A DNA stretch of 64,000 nucleotides, taken from contig NZ_JBOEGM010000020.1 of NCBI RefSeq assembly GCF_050633425.1, forward strand, positions 248,001-312,000. Reading direction: 5' to 3'. Both the position numbers and the translations under genes were made by a program. Below, in pieces: positions 36,494 through 45,119 of this stretch. Numbering within the stretch: the stretch's first letter is position 1; every line of letters starts with the position of its first letter. This DNA comes from Pelagimonas sp050633425. GTDB lineage: Bacteria; Pseudomonadota; Alphaproteobacteria; Rhodobacterales; Rhodobacteraceae. Below the pieces are notes generated by a model. The model searched no databases. It was given only the letters and a program-made list of their open reading frames with translations, and was not told the origin of the DNA.

Positions 36494-37024
36494 CTAGAGA
36501 TAAAGGATCAAGAAGTTGCGGATCGCAGCGGGGAAGATATCATAAATCGCACCACCGGGGATTTTGACTTGCAAAAAAGTCTTGAATAACAAAACCGTGG
36601 CAAGGCCAAACAACAAGGCTGCACCAATCATCCCGCGCGAGCGATAGCCCATGCGCCACGTCAATGCGACAGCGAGCACCAATGTCACCGGCAGGTAGCC
36701 AAGCCAGGGAACCAGCCACACATAGGCTATGAACCAAACCGCATATTCGCAGACAAGCACCCATCGCAGCGCCTCGTCTCGGTCTTCGCGGATCACTTTG
36801 CGACGCGGCAGATGAAGCAAATGGAGCGCCCCAAAGCCCAGCATCCCAAAGACACCAACCGCAGGCCAAAACCGGGCTTGGGAAAACAGGTGTTTCCCCT
36901 TCCTCCAGACGGTTTGATCCCAAAGCTGAGAGGCCAGAAGCGCCGCCGCAACCACCAACACGATGGCAAAGATCATTTGCCCGCGCTTTGGAACCCGCGC
37001 GCTTTCCAGGAATTCGTCGCTCAT
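36494..37024 (-). CDS. tctB: Tripartite tricarboxylate transporter, small membrane subunit
   Basis: 176 residues with four predicted membrane helices (about 17-34, 52-67, 94-128 and 134-158), the TctB pattern. It lies between tctC (54 bases upstream) and tctA (six bases downstream). TctB families are poorly conserved, so the call depends on position and helix pattern. Confidence 0.88.
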   Translation of the reverse strand: MSDEFLESARVPKRGQMIFAIVLVVAAALLASQLWDQTVWRKGKHLFSQARFWPAVGVFGMLGFGALHLLHLPRRKVIREDRDEALRWVLVCEYAVWFIAYVWLVPWLGYLPVTLVLAVALTWRMGYRSRGMIGAALLFGLATVLLFKTFLQVKIPGGAIYDIFPAAIRNFLILYL

Positions 37025-37078
37025 AAGAAAGGCCTTGGCAAAGGCCGGGGCAACATGGGGTCGCCCCGGCGGATTGGA

Positions 37079-38020
37079 TTATTCCAAGATGGTCGCAATA
37101 TGCGCGCCGGTGGTTTTGTCGACCTCAATCCGGGCGGCACTGTCTTCGGCATTCATCCAGTACACCAACGCCCCGGTTTCAGCGGCAACGGCTTGGGCAC
37201 GTTCGCTCATCACGGTTTTCTGTGCCACCGCTGCAATCTTGTCACGCACATCTTGCGGGGTGTCTTTGTGAACAAACAGACCGTTCCATAGCGCGATATT
37301 CAAGCTTGCGTCGACTTCGCCGATAGAAGGCGTATCCGGGATGATGGAAATACGTTCATCGGTAACGGCTGTCAGCACTTTGATGTCATTCAGGCACGGC
37401 AGAACGAGTTGCAACGTTGTGTTGATCACATCCGCATCCCCTGAGGCGAGCGTGTTGCAATCCAGCGCGTCAAATGCCGCGTCTGAGCCCCATTCAAAGC
37501 CCATATTGACCGCCAAAGCTTTGGTTACCTTGGTCGGCGTCAGCACGTCGCCAAAATGCCCCAGAGCCACTTCATTTGATTTCGCGTATTCTGCCAGTTC
37601 AGCCATTGTCGAATATGGCGCGTCACCTTTCGTCGCGATAACAAAGGGATAGGTCAGGAAAATGCCGATAGGGTCAAATTTCTCGGGGGCCAGTTCGTCG
37701 ATGCCGATCTCATGGCCAACCACAGGAACGGCCGGAACAAAGGATCCGATCGTGTAGCCATCCGCCTCGGCTGTTGCGACATCAATCGCACCGGGGAATG
37801 GGCCGCCTCCGCCGCCAGGTTTGTTAACCACAGCTGCTGCGATGCCGTATTCGGCAGCGAAATCTTCGGCGATCATCCGGGTCAAAACATCTTCCAGATC
37901 ACCGGGAGGCCATGGGACCACAAAGCTCACTGGTTTTTCGGGATATTCTGCTGCCGCAGCTCCGGTCAACGCAGTTAGTGCAAGGGCCAGCGCCCCACCC
38001 ATCAGGCTCTTTGTCATCAT
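37079..38020 (-). CDS. tctC: Tripartite tricarboxylate transporter, periplasmic binding protein
   Basis: 313 residues with a signal peptide (about 1-24, ending in GAAAAEYP). The mature part has VSFVVPWPPGDLEDVLTRM, VVNKPGGGG, and a late ALWNGLFVHKDTP, all typical of TctC/Bug proteins, which bind carboxylates in the periplasm. The GDLEDV loop replaces the more common GGxxD loop, so the ligand may be unusual. GGAGAAAGAC precedes the first ATG; a second ATG follows directly. It is the first gene of the minus-strand operon tctC-tctB-tctA-ALDH-Tm1 and is divergent from the IclR gene across an inverted-repeat operator. Confidence 0.92.
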   Translation of the reverse strand: MMTKSLMGGALALALTALTGAAAAEYPEKPVSFVVPWPPGDLEDVLTRMIAEDFAAEYGIAAAVVNKPGGGGGPFPGAIDVATAEADGYTIGSFVPAVPVVGHEIGIDELAPEKFDPIGIFLTYPFVIATKGDAPYSTMAELAEYAKSNEVALGHFGDVLTPTKVTKALAVNMGFEWGSDAAFDALDCNTLASGDADVINTTLQLVLPCLNDIKVLTAVTDERISIIPDTPSIGEVDASLNIALWNGLFVHKDTPQDVRDKIAAVAQKTVMSERAQAVAAETGALVYWMNAEDSAARIEVDKTTGAHIATILE

Positions 38021-38051
38021 GTCTTTCTCCCTGTGTTCCGCATCTTATGAT

Positions 38052-38070
38052 CGGTTCATTTATTGAACCG
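38052..38070. promoter_or_regulatory. Inverted-repeat operator between tctC and iclR-type gene
   Basis: CGGTTCA-TTTAT-TGAACCG is a perfect 7-bp inverted repeat with a 5-bp spacer, 32 bases before the tctC start. A third half-site GGTTC follows at 38073-38077. IclR family proteins bind GAACC/GGTTC-type palindromes and are often encoded next to the site, as here. Control of both divergent units is inferred. Confidence 0.7.
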
Positions 38071-38185
38071 TTGGTTCTTTTTTAGATTGACAGAGGCCTT
38101 GCGAGTCTGTCAACAAAAAAGAAACTCGCCGAATGCAACTTTGATGCGTCGGCCTAAAAATTGACGTCACACAAAGGCCCCGCAT

Positions 38186-38962
38186 ATGGGAACACCCTCC
38201 AAAGCCCTGTCTTTGCTTAGCTATTTCAGCCGCGCCAATCCGCAGATTGGCTTGAGTGATTTGGCGCGCCTATCGGGTTTTAACAAAGCAACGACCTTTC
38301 GCCTGATGACAGAATTGTCAGACTTCGGGTTCGTTGAGCAGGTCGGATCGGGCCGCGAATACCGTCTTGGCCCTGCATTTTTGCGCTTTGCCGCCCTGCG
38401 TGAACATAATGTCCCAATGCGAGAGACGGCGCACAAAGCGTTGAAGCGGATGTCCGAAATCACGGGCGAAACCGCGCATCTATCGCTTCTTGAAGGCGAC
38501 AAACTGGTAACGCTGTCATACACTTATGGGCAGGCGCATGGCATCAGCGTTCGGATGGAAGACGCCGAGGTTTTATTGCTCCACGCCACCAGTTCCGGCC
38601 ATGCGGTTTTGGCCTTTGGTGCCCCCGAACTGGTCGAGCGCACCCTCGCCGCTCCGCTTGAGGCCCGCACCGATCAGACAATCACAGATGCCGCCGCCAT
38701 CCGTGAACTTTTGCCCCAGATCAAGCAAAACGGATATGCCGTTTCAACAGGCGGGTTTGAAAAAGACGTTTGTTCCCATGCTGTTCCGCTATTTGATGCG
38801 GCTTCTAAATGTATAGGTGCAGTGGCGATTGCCGCGCCGGAAAATCGTGTCACCGATGCGTTGCGCCAGACGATTGTGCACACTGTTCAAAGCCACACAT
38901 TGCAACTCACCCGCGCCTTGGGCGGTTTCCCCCCGCCAGGCTTTCCAGAGGTATCCATATGA
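38186..38962 (+). CDS. IclR family transcriptional regulator
   Basis: 258 residues. The N-terminal winged helix (KALSLLSYFSRANPQIGLSDLARLSG split at residues 6-31, then NKATTFRLMTELSDFGFVE) is followed by an IclR effector domain with LLLHATSSGHAVLAF and YAVSTGGFEKDVCSHAVPLFD, the conserved effector-site region. It probably represses or activates the divergent tctC operon and its own operon through the palindrome at 38052-38070. The downstream HAD gene overlaps by four bases and the aminotransferase gene follows the same way, so regulator and enzymes are made together. Effector unknown. Confidence 0.93.
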   Translation: MGTPSKALSLLSYFSRANPQIGLSDLARLSGFNKATTFRLMTELSDFGFVEQVGSGREYRLGPAFLRFAALREHNVPMRETAHKALKRMSEITGETAHLSLLEGDKLVTLSYTYGQAHGISVRMEDAEVLLLHATSSGHAVLAFGAPELVERTLAAPLEARTDQTITDAAAIRELLPQIKQNGYAVSTGGFEKDVCSHAVPLFDAASKCIGAVAIAAPENRVTDALRQTIVHTVQSHTLQLTRALGGFPPPGFPEVSI

Positions 38963-39621
38963 CCCGCGCCCTTGTGCTTGATTTTGGCGGTGTTGTGTCG
39001 CGCACATTGTTCGAAACCCATGACCTAAGCGAGGCCGCACTTGGGCTTGAGCCGGGCACGCTGGATTGGCGTGGCCCGTTTGCCCCCGACAGCGATCCGC
39101 TTTGGCAAAAGATGCAGGCGGATGAAATTTCCGAGCGCGACTATTGGCAGATGCGCACCCAAGAGGTCGCGCAATTGACCGGCAACACCTGGACCGAGAT
39201 GAGCCAGTTTGTTCGTGCAGCCCGTGGTGCAGAGCCCGCCAAAATCATCCGCCCCCAAGCCTTGGAAGCCATTGCTAGAACCAAGGCAGCGGGCCTGAAA
39301 CTTGCCATCCTTTCCAATGAGTTGGATCTGTTTTATGGGTCCGACTTTCGCGGCAAGCTCCCCTTTCTTGCCGATTTTGACGTTATCCATGACGCCACCC
39401 ATACCGGCATTCTCAAACCCGATCCGCGCGCCTATACCGCCTGTCTCGATCTTCTTGGCCTGCCTCCCCAGGCCTGCGTTTTTGTTGACGATCAGGCACG
39501 AAACATAAAAGGCGCGCAGGCGGTGGGGATGGCGACCGTGCAATTTGACGTTGCGCGCCCCGCTGCCAGTTATTCCGAGGCCTTGCGCCTCCTTGGTCTC
39601 GAACAGGAGAACCTCCGATGA
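38959..39621 (+). CDS. HAD-superfamily hydrolase
   Basis: 220-residue HAD phosphatase-like protein. Motif I is VLDFGGVV; the second Asp of the usual DxDxT is Gly, as in epoxide-hydrolase/YihX-type or dehalogenase-like members. Motif II is ILSNE, motif III Lys in GILKPDPRAY, motif IV VFVDDQARN. Start ATG overlaps the iclR stop and the end overlaps the aminotransferase start, both by four bases. Substrate is not evident: a small phosphorylated or halogenated intermediate is possible. Confidence 0.88.
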   Translation: MTRALVLDFGGVVSRTLFETHDLSEAALGLEPGTLDWRGPFAPDSDPLWQKMQADEISERDYWQMRTQEVAQLTGNTWTEMSQFVRAARGAEPAKIIRPQALEAIARTKAAGLKLAILSNELDLFYGSDFRGKLPFLADFDVIHDATHTGILKPDPRAYTACLDLLGLPPQACVFVDDQARNIKGAQAVGMATVQFDVARPAASYSEALRLLGLEQENLR

Positions 39622-40970
39622 AATCCTCGAACTTTCTCAAAGAAAACAATGCCCGTTCGCTTTGGCATCCGATGGCGCACCCTGCCGATAGCCAAAAGAA
39701 TCCGCCCACAATTGTGACCGGTGCATCGGGCGTGCGGATCACCGACGTTGATGGCCACGACGTCGTCGACGGTGTTGGCGGTCTTTGGAACGTCAATTTG
39801 GGCTTTAGCTGTGATCCGATCAAAAAGGCGATTGCAGATCAGCTTGAGCGCCTGCCTTATTATTCGATCTTTCGCGGAACAACCAATGATTGTGTGATTG
39901 AGCTGAGCGAAGAGCTCAGAACCTTCTTTGAGCCAGACGGGTTAACCCGCGCGTTTTACACCTCGGGCGGCTCGGACAGTGTGGAAACCGCCCTGCGCCT
40001 TGCCCGGCAATATCACAAGATCAAGGGCGAGCCCGGACGGACCAAGTATCTCAGCCTCAAAAAAGGGTATCACGGCACCCATTTTGGTGGGGCCTCAGTC
40101 AATGGCAACGCTAATTTCCGCACGGCTTATGAACCGCTGATGGCCGGATGTTTCCACATTCCAGCCCCTTACACCTATCGCAACCCGTTCAATGAAACAG
40201 ACCCCGAACGGTTGGCCCAGCTCTGCTTGCAAGCCATGGAAGACGAGATCGCCTTTCAAGGTGCCGGCACGATCGCCGCCATGATTATGGAACCCATCCT
40301 AGGGGCCGGTGGTGTTATTCCCCCGCATCCAAGCTTTATGCCCGGCGTGCGCGATATCTGTACCCGCCATGGCATTTTGCTCATTGCCGATGAGGTGATT
40401 ACCGCCTTTGGCCGCAGTGGCAGTTGGACTGGCTCGCGTCATTGGGGTGTGCAACCCGATCTGATGAGCACTGCCAAAGCCATTACAAACGGCTATTTCC
40501 CATTCGGCGCTCTGATGATTGCCGAGCACGTCGCGCAGGTCTTCGAGAAGGATGAAACCGGCAAAGCCGCCATTGGCCATGGGTATACCTATTCGGGCCA
40601 TCCGGTGGGGGCTGCTGCGGCCCTTGCCTGTTTGGAGGAAACCAAACGCTTGAAAGTCAACGAAAACGCCGCTGCGCGCGGGGCTGAGTTGTTTGGCGGA
40701 TTACAAGCATTGGCCGAGAAATATGATGTGATCGGCGATGTGCGCGGTGGCCATGGGTTGATGTGCGCATTGGAATTGGTGTCGGATCGCACCACAAAAT
40801 CATCCATCGACAAGCCGCGCATCAGCAAAGTTCAAGAGGTCACCTATGAGGCTGGTGCCATGGTGCGTGTGTCGGGCCCCAACATCATTTTGTCGCCTCC
40901 TTTGGTGCTGACATCGGACGACGTGCAGGTGATTTTAACGGCGTTGGACAAGGGGTTTGCGTCGCTCTAA
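39618..40970 (+). CDS. Class III (omega) aminotransferase
   Basis: 450-residue PLP enzyme of aminotransferase class III. Lys287 in STAKAITNGYFPFGA is the Schiff-base lysine; TSGGSDSVETALRLARQY binds the phosphate, and LLIADEVITAFGRSG gives the cofactor Asp. The N-terminal WHPMAHP motif and the length match taurine/beta-alanine:pyruvate and putrescine-type omega-aminotransferases. It would convert a terminal amine to an aldehyde, the natural substrate of the aldehyde dehydrogenase at 33495-34979. Converges on the VOC gene with 11 bases between. Confidence 0.92.
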   Translation: MKSSNFLKENNARSLWHPMAHPADSQKNPPTIVTGASGVRITDVDGHDVVDGVGGLWNVNLGFSCDPIKKAIADQLERLPYYSIFRGTTNDCVIELSEELRTFFEPDGLTRAFYTSGGSDSVETALRLARQYHKIKGEPGRTKYLSLKKGYHGTHFGGASVNGNANFRTAYEPLMAGCFHIPAPYTYRNPFNETDPERLAQLCLQAMEDEIAFQGAGTIAAMIMEPILGAGGVIPPHPSFMPGVRDICTRHGILLIADEVITAFGRSGSWTGSRHWGVQPDLMSTAKAITNGYFPFGALMIAEHVAQVFEKDETGKAAIGHGYTYSGHPVGAAAALACLEETKRLKVNENAAARGAELFGGLQALAEKYDVIGDVRGGHGLMCALELVSDRTTKSSIDKPRISKVQEVTYEAGAMVRVSGPNIILSPPLVLTSDDVQVILTALDKGFASL

Positions 40971-40981
40971 GTGGCGTTTGA

Positions 40982-41350
40982 TCACCGGTGCTGATCTATC
41001 AACACCGGATTGCCATCCGGATCGGTGACGACAAAGCTCGCCGGTCCGCTATCGCCTCCGGTTTCCTGCGTAATTTCAAGCCCTTTGGCCAATAACGCGG
41101 CTTTGATGCCATGAACATCATCGTACGGGTCAACAGCGCCTGCGGATTGATCCCAACCGGGGTTAAAGGTCAGCATGGCGTTTTCGAACATGCCTTGAAA
41201 CAGGCCGATCAAAACCTCGCCGTTTTTCATGATCAGATAGTTGTGCTCTTCTGACCCGCCAAAGCTTTGGAACCCCAGTGCCTGGTAAAACGCTTTGGAC
41301 GCGGCCAAATCCTTGACCGGTAATGAAATCGAAAATGCCCCGAGCTGCAT
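40982..41350 (-). CDS. VOC (glyoxalase/bleomycin resistance) family protein
   Basis: 122 residues with one vicinal-oxygen-chelate domain: SISLPVKDLAASKAFYQALGF opens the first beta-alpha-beta unit, and FVVTDPDGNPVLIDQH closes the last. It is metal-binding as a class, usually a lyase, epimerase or dioxygenase on small molecules. The start at 41350 is supported by AAGGGGG upstream and by the position of the first strand; a longer frame adds six unrelated residues. It follows the ferredoxin-GS-P450 group on the same strand after 62 bases, so may be the last gene of that transcript. Confidence 0.85.
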   Translation of the reverse strand: MQLGAFSISLPVKDLAASKAFYQALGFQSFGGSEEHNYLIMKNGEVLIGLFQGMFENAMLTFNPGWDQSAGAVDPYDDVHGIKAALLAKGLEITQETGGDSGPASFVVTDPDGNPVLIDQHR

Positions 41351-41412
41351 GATACCCCCTTTTGCCAAAGCTTACCCATAGGAACCTTGCGTCTGAGGGT
41401 ATCACATTTTGC

Positions 41413-41724
41413 CTATTGAGGCACGCGCAGCACAATCCCATCCAGCACATCCGACATCACAATCTGACACGAGAGGCGTGATCCCGCTTCGCGCACCGCC
41501 TCGGTCATATCGAGCATGTCATCTTCGGTGTCTTCGGCACTCCCGGCGGCCGTGACCCAATCCGGGGCAACGACCACATGGCAGGTGGCACAGCTTAGAA
41601 ACCCACCGCAGTCACCTTTTACACCCGGGACATTTGCAGCCAGAGCAGCATCCTTGAGCGTCTCTCCCGCCGCAACATCCGCTGCGATCCGTTGGCCATC
41701 GGCCAGCTCCCAAGTAACTTTCAT
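41413..41724 (-). CDS. Adrenodoxin-type [2Fe-2S] ferredoxin
   Basis: 103 residues with the vertebrate/bacterial adrenodoxin-type motif: Cys39-x5-Cys45-x2-Cys48 and a distant Cys86. DEEDMLDM-like acidic residues (about 66-72) match the interaction region for P450 enzymes. It lies nine bases after the glutamine synthetase-like gene and in one unit with the P450, so it is the likely electron donor to the P450. No ferredoxin reductase gene is seen in this cluster, so the reductase must be encoded elsewhere. Confidence 0.9.
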   Translation of the reverse strand: MKVTWELADGQRIAADVAAGETLKDAALAANVPGVKGDCGGFLSCATCHVVVAPDWVTAAGSAEDTEDDMLDMTEAVREAGSRLSCQIVMSDVLDGIVLRVPQ

Positions 41725-41733
41725 CGCAACACC

Positions 41734-43023
41734 TCAGACATAATAGACATAGAAATCGCGCAACTGATCCCCTTCGAGATCACGGGTTTTGCGCACCTCT
41801 TTGCGTTTCATATAGACGTGATTATAGACCAACAAACGCCCAACCGCATCGCCAAGCGCACGGTCCTTTTCCAGATCATCCATCGCCCGTTTCAGATCAA
41901 GCGCCACGCCGTCCTTGGCATCGGTATTTTCGAACCCATCGCCAATCTCATATGCGGGCAAGTCATAGTTGTTTTCGAACCCAAGTCGCGCCGCCTGCAA
42001 AACCGCCGCCACTGCTGTGTATGGATTGGCTGATGCATCCGCCATGCGGTGCTCAAGTCGACTTTTCGCGCCACCTTCAACCGATATTCGGGTGGTGACA
42101 TTGCGATGGTCCCCGGCCCAATTGCGCCAATACCCGGCCAAGGCCCCCGGCTGCAAGCGTTGATAACTGTTCGCTGTTGGGGCAACCAAACCGGCCAACC
42201 CCTTGTGATGATGCATCAATCCCGCAATCGCACCGCGTGCCAGATCGTTCATGTTCTCCGGTCCGGCAACCGGCCCATTATCAAGCGCATTGCGCCCATC
42301 CGCATCCGCAAAGGAAAAGTTGATGTGCATCCCTGACCCGCCGGCCTCAGCAATAGGTTTGGGCAAAAACGACAAAACGACCCCATGATCCAATGCAATT
42401 TCCCGCGCCATCTGGCGAAACAACACGATGTCGTCCACAGCCTTCACAGCATCATCAAACCGCAAGGTCATCTCAAATTGCGGGCTGTCATATTCTGCGG
42501 TCAGCATCTCAAGGTCAAAGCCAAGCTCTTCGGCACGTTCCCAAATTTCATCGGTAAACCGCAACGGATCAGCAAAGGGCCCGGTCCCATAGACCACCGC
42601 CCCCGGCGTGTCGTAGGGCACCAAGCGCCCCTGATCATTGGTCACCAGCGCAAAGCATTCCAGCTCAATCCCGACCTTGGGGGCAAGCCCATGTTTGCCC
42701 CAATCGGCAACGGCCCGTTTGAGCGCCCCACGTGGACAAAGGCCAAGCGGCTCACCTGCACCATCAAAAAGATCACCCAGCACAATCTTGGTACTGCGTT
42801 CCCAGCCATCGCGGATCTCATCCCCGCGCCAGCGCATGACCATGTCGGGCATGCCATCCATCATTTTGGCCCCCGGAGCGTCGAGCAGATCTTTGTCGTA
42901 ATGAACTCCAAAAACCGTTTGCGAAAACCGCGTTTCACCATCGCCAATTTTGGAGCCGGGAAGGTATTTTCCGCGCAAAATACTTAGGTGATCGCACCAC
43001 ATGGGGCGGAGTCGGTCTTTCAT
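41734..43023 (-). CDS. Glutamine synthetase family gamma-glutamylamide ligase
   Basis: 429 residues, glutamine synthetase fold. Visible are the ATP/Glu motif VGIELECF, EYDSPQFEMTLRFDD, the GGSGMHINFS motif (GS proteins usually have HxH; here the second His is Asn), and the C-terminal RLEHRMADASANPYTAV. The overall class is that of PuuA/GlnT-type ligases, which join glutamate to an amine rather than to ammonia. Being between a ferredoxin and a P450 argues against housekeeping glutamine synthesis. Predicted reaction: L-glutamate + amine + ATP to gamma-glutamylamide. The amine is unknown. Confidence 0.85.
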   Translation of the reverse strand: MKDRLRPMWCDHLSILRGKYLPGSKIGDGETRFSQTVFGVHYDKDLLDAPGAKMMDGMPDMVMRWRGDEIRDGWERSTKIVLGDLFDGAGEPLGLCPRGALKRAVADWGKHGLAPKVGIELECFALVTNDQGRLVPYDTPGAVVYGTGPFADPLRFTDEIWERAEELGFDLEMLTAEYDSPQFEMTLRFDDAVKAVDDIVLFRQMAREIALDHGVVLSFLPKPIAEAGGSGMHINFSFADADGRNALDNGPVAGPENMNDLARGAIAGLMHHHKGLAGLVAPTANSYQRLQPGALAGYWRNWAGDHRNVTTRISVEGGAKSRLEHRMADASANPYTAVAAVLQAARLGFENNYDLPAYEIGDGFENTDAKDGVALDLKRAMDDLEKDRALGDAVGRLLVYNHVYMKRKEVRKTRDLEGDQLRDFYVYYV

Positions 43024-43058
43024 GTATAGTCTCCCGGTGTGGTCATGTGGGTGCCCGA

Positions 43059-44315
43059 TTAGGCCGCGCGTATCCGCAGTGGCAGCGATTTTATCCCGCC
43101 GACAAAGTTTGAACGCAGGAATTGTTGCGCCCCGTCAGGTTCGATGCTCGAGATGCGTTTGGCAAGCTCTTGAAACATCACCCGCACTTCGAGACGCGCC
43201 AAGTGCATCCCCAAACACACATGCGGCCCACCTTGGCCAAAGCTGACATGTGGATTTGGCCCGCGCATCAGATTGACACGAAACGGGTCATCAAACACCG
43301 CCTCATCTCGGTTGCCCGATGCCCACCAGAACAATACTTTGTCGCCTTCGGACACGTTTTGCCCATGCATCTCAAAATCGCGCGTTGCGGTGCGACGAAA
43401 ATACAGCGCCGGGGTCGCCCAACGGATGATTTCGTCCGGGGCAGTCTTCCACACGTCGCTGTTTTGCATTTGACCCAGCAACTCGGGCTGATGCGCCATC
43501 GCTTGCAGCCCGGCGGCGATAGAATAGCGCGTCGTATCATTTCCCGCCGCCACCAACAGACAGAAGAAATTGCGGAACTCATTTTCCGGCATGACATTGC
43601 CGTCCCGATCCGGCTGCAAAATCATATGCAGCACACCTTTGGTGTCTCCGGTGCGGTTTTTCTCTGCCATCAGCCGTTTGGCATAATCAAACAATTCCGC
43701 CCCGGCAGGTGAATTAAAGGGCATCATCCGATAGGCATCCGTGTCCATTTTGTCGAGCACATGATCGGTAAAATCCGGGTCGGTATTTGCAATCAGCGCG
43801 TCGCCCTTTTCAACCAGCCACGGCAGGTCTTCATCTGGGGTACCCAATATACGACCGAGCATCATCATCGGCAATTGTCGGGCGATTTCCTTTGTCCCAT
43901 CAATATGTTCCGACTGAAGGGCCGTATCCAAAATCTGGTTGGTCAGGTCACGTAATTGCTGTTCAAAACCGGCCACAACAGGCGCAGAAAACGCCTTGGC
44001 CACCTTGATCCGCGTTTTCATATGCTCGGGCGGGTCGGTTTCTTGAAAGGTTCGACGAGCCAGATATTCTTCATAGCTCTGATCCTCCATCCGAATACCG
44101 CGGGCGGATGACATCAAAGCGGTGTCCTTATTCAGCGCCAGAATGTCGGCCTGTCGGGTGACATTCCAAAACCCTTTGCCACCCTCCCAGTCTTGCCAGC
44201 TCAGCGGAGCATCACGGCGCAACCGGGCAAACGTGTTCTGAGGGGCACCGTTGGTAAAACTGTCATGGCTCGACAGATCGGCAAAGCCATCGTCATTGGG
44301 CGTCCAGACTGTCAT
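43059..44315 (-). CDS. Cytochrome P450 monooxygenase
   Basis: 418 residues, bacterial class I P450. The haem-ligand motif is FGQGGPHVCLG with Cys367; the I-helix has VAAGNDTTRYS, with the acid-alcohol pair (Asp-Thr) for oxygen activation; ExxR is EIIR. It has no membrane anchor and no fused reductase, so it needs a ferredoxin, encoded two genes downstream. Together with the gamma-glutamylamide ligase it could hydroxylate a gamma-glutamylated amine. The stop lies 35 bases before the ligase start. The divergent amidotransferase gene starts 81 bases away across an AT-rich promoter region. Confidence 0.95.
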   Translation of the reverse strand: MTVWTPNDDGFADLSSHDSFTNGAPQNTFARLRRDAPLSWQDWEGGKGFWNVTRQADILALNKDTALMSSARGIRMEDQSYEEYLARRTFQETDPPEHMKTRIKVAKAFSAPVVAGFEQQLRDLTNQILDTALQSEHIDGTKEIARQLPMMMLGRILGTPDEDLPWLVEKGDALIANTDPDFTDHVLDKMDTDAYRMMPFNSPAGAELFDYAKRLMAEKNRTGDTKGVLHMILQPDRDGNVMPENEFRNFFCLLVAAGNDTTRYSIAAGLQAMAHQPELLGQMQNSDVWKTAPDEIIRWATPALYFRRTATRDFEMHGQNVSEGDKVLFWWASGNRDEAVFDDPFRVNLMRGPNPHVSFGQGGPHVCLGMHLARLEVRVMFQELAKRISSIEPDGAQQFLRSNFVGGIKSLPLRIRAA

Positions 44316-44396
44316 GTGCGCCTCCCATTTGGCATTGTGGTTTCCTATTATTATAAATATATATATGTGGCATTAAATTATGTAAACGAGGAAATC
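44316..44396. promoter_or_regulatory. Divergent promoter region between P450 and amidotransferase genes
   Basis: 81 bases with a strongly AT-rich centre (about 44343-44385, TTATTATAAATATATATATG and following) between divergent starts. Such a short shared region suggests common control of the P450-ligase-ferredoxin unit and the amidotransferase. No clear palindrome was found, although the GntR-type gene at 45099-45749 is a candidate regulator. Confidence 0.45.
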
Positions 44397-45119
44397 ATGC
44401 GGCTCGCTATTCTGATGACCAACACCGACGATAGCGACTTTTCCCAATCTCATCCGTTGGATGGGGAAAAGTGGTGCCGTGCAATCCACGCTGTGCGCCC
44501 CGATTGGAAGCTGGACGTCTTCGCGGTCAAGGACGGCATTTTCCCCGAATCATTCGACATTTTTGACGGAGCAATCATCACCGGCAGCCCGGCCTCGGTG
44601 CACGATCAAACCCCATGGATGGTGCGCTTGTCCGACGTAATCCGCCGGTCTCATGCCGATAGATTTCCACTGTTCGGAGCCTGTTTTGGGCATCAGGCCA
44701 TCGCTTTGGCTTTGGGGGGCGAGGTCACGAAAAACCCGCAAGGCTGGGCATTTGGCACCGTAGAGGTTGAGACGCTCTCCCCTCCCGACTGGATGGGACC
44801 AGGATCGCTCACCCAATATGCTGCGCATATCGAACAGGTTTCAAAACTGCCGGAAAATGCCAGACCGGTTTTGCGCGCTGCCGGGTGTGAAACGGGCGGT
44901 TACACCATGGGACATCACATTTTCTGTAGCCAATACCACCCGGAAATGAGTCATGAATTCATCACCGCTTTGGTTGAGGAACTCGCCGAGAGCAAGCCCG
45001 CAGATGTGATTGAACGCGCACGCGATAGTCTCAAAACACATGCGCAGAACGTGTTATTTATGGGCTGGGTTGCGCGGTTCTTTGAACAGGCCAAACCCTC
45101 AACCCAGAGCGGCCAATAA
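44397..45119 (+). CDS. Class I glutamine amidotransferase-like hydrolase
   Basis: 240 residues, type 1 glutamine amidotransferase domain without a synthetase. Nucleophile Cys96 is in FGACFGHQ; the His-Glu pair of the triad is in SQYHPEMS. GSPASVHD is the oxyanion strand. Stand-alone members include PuuD-type gamma-glutamyl hydrolases, which split gamma-glutamyl amides. Placed divergent to a gamma-glutamylamide ligase and P450, it is the likely enzyme that removes glutamate at the end. GAGGAAATC lies before the ATG. Its last 21 bases overlap the 3' end of the convergent GntR gene. Confidence 0.85.
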   Translation: MRLAILMTNTDDSDFSQSHPLDGEKWCRAIHAVRPDWKLDVFAVKDGIFPESFDIFDGAIITGSPASVHDQTPWMVRLSDVIRRSHADRFPLFGACFGHQAIALALGGEVTKNPQGWAFGTVEVETLSPPDWMGPGSLTQYAAHIEQVSKLPENARPVLRAAGCETGGYTMGHHIFCSQYHPEMSHEFITALVEELAESKPADVIERARDSLKTHAQNVLFMGWVARFFEQAKPSTQSGQ

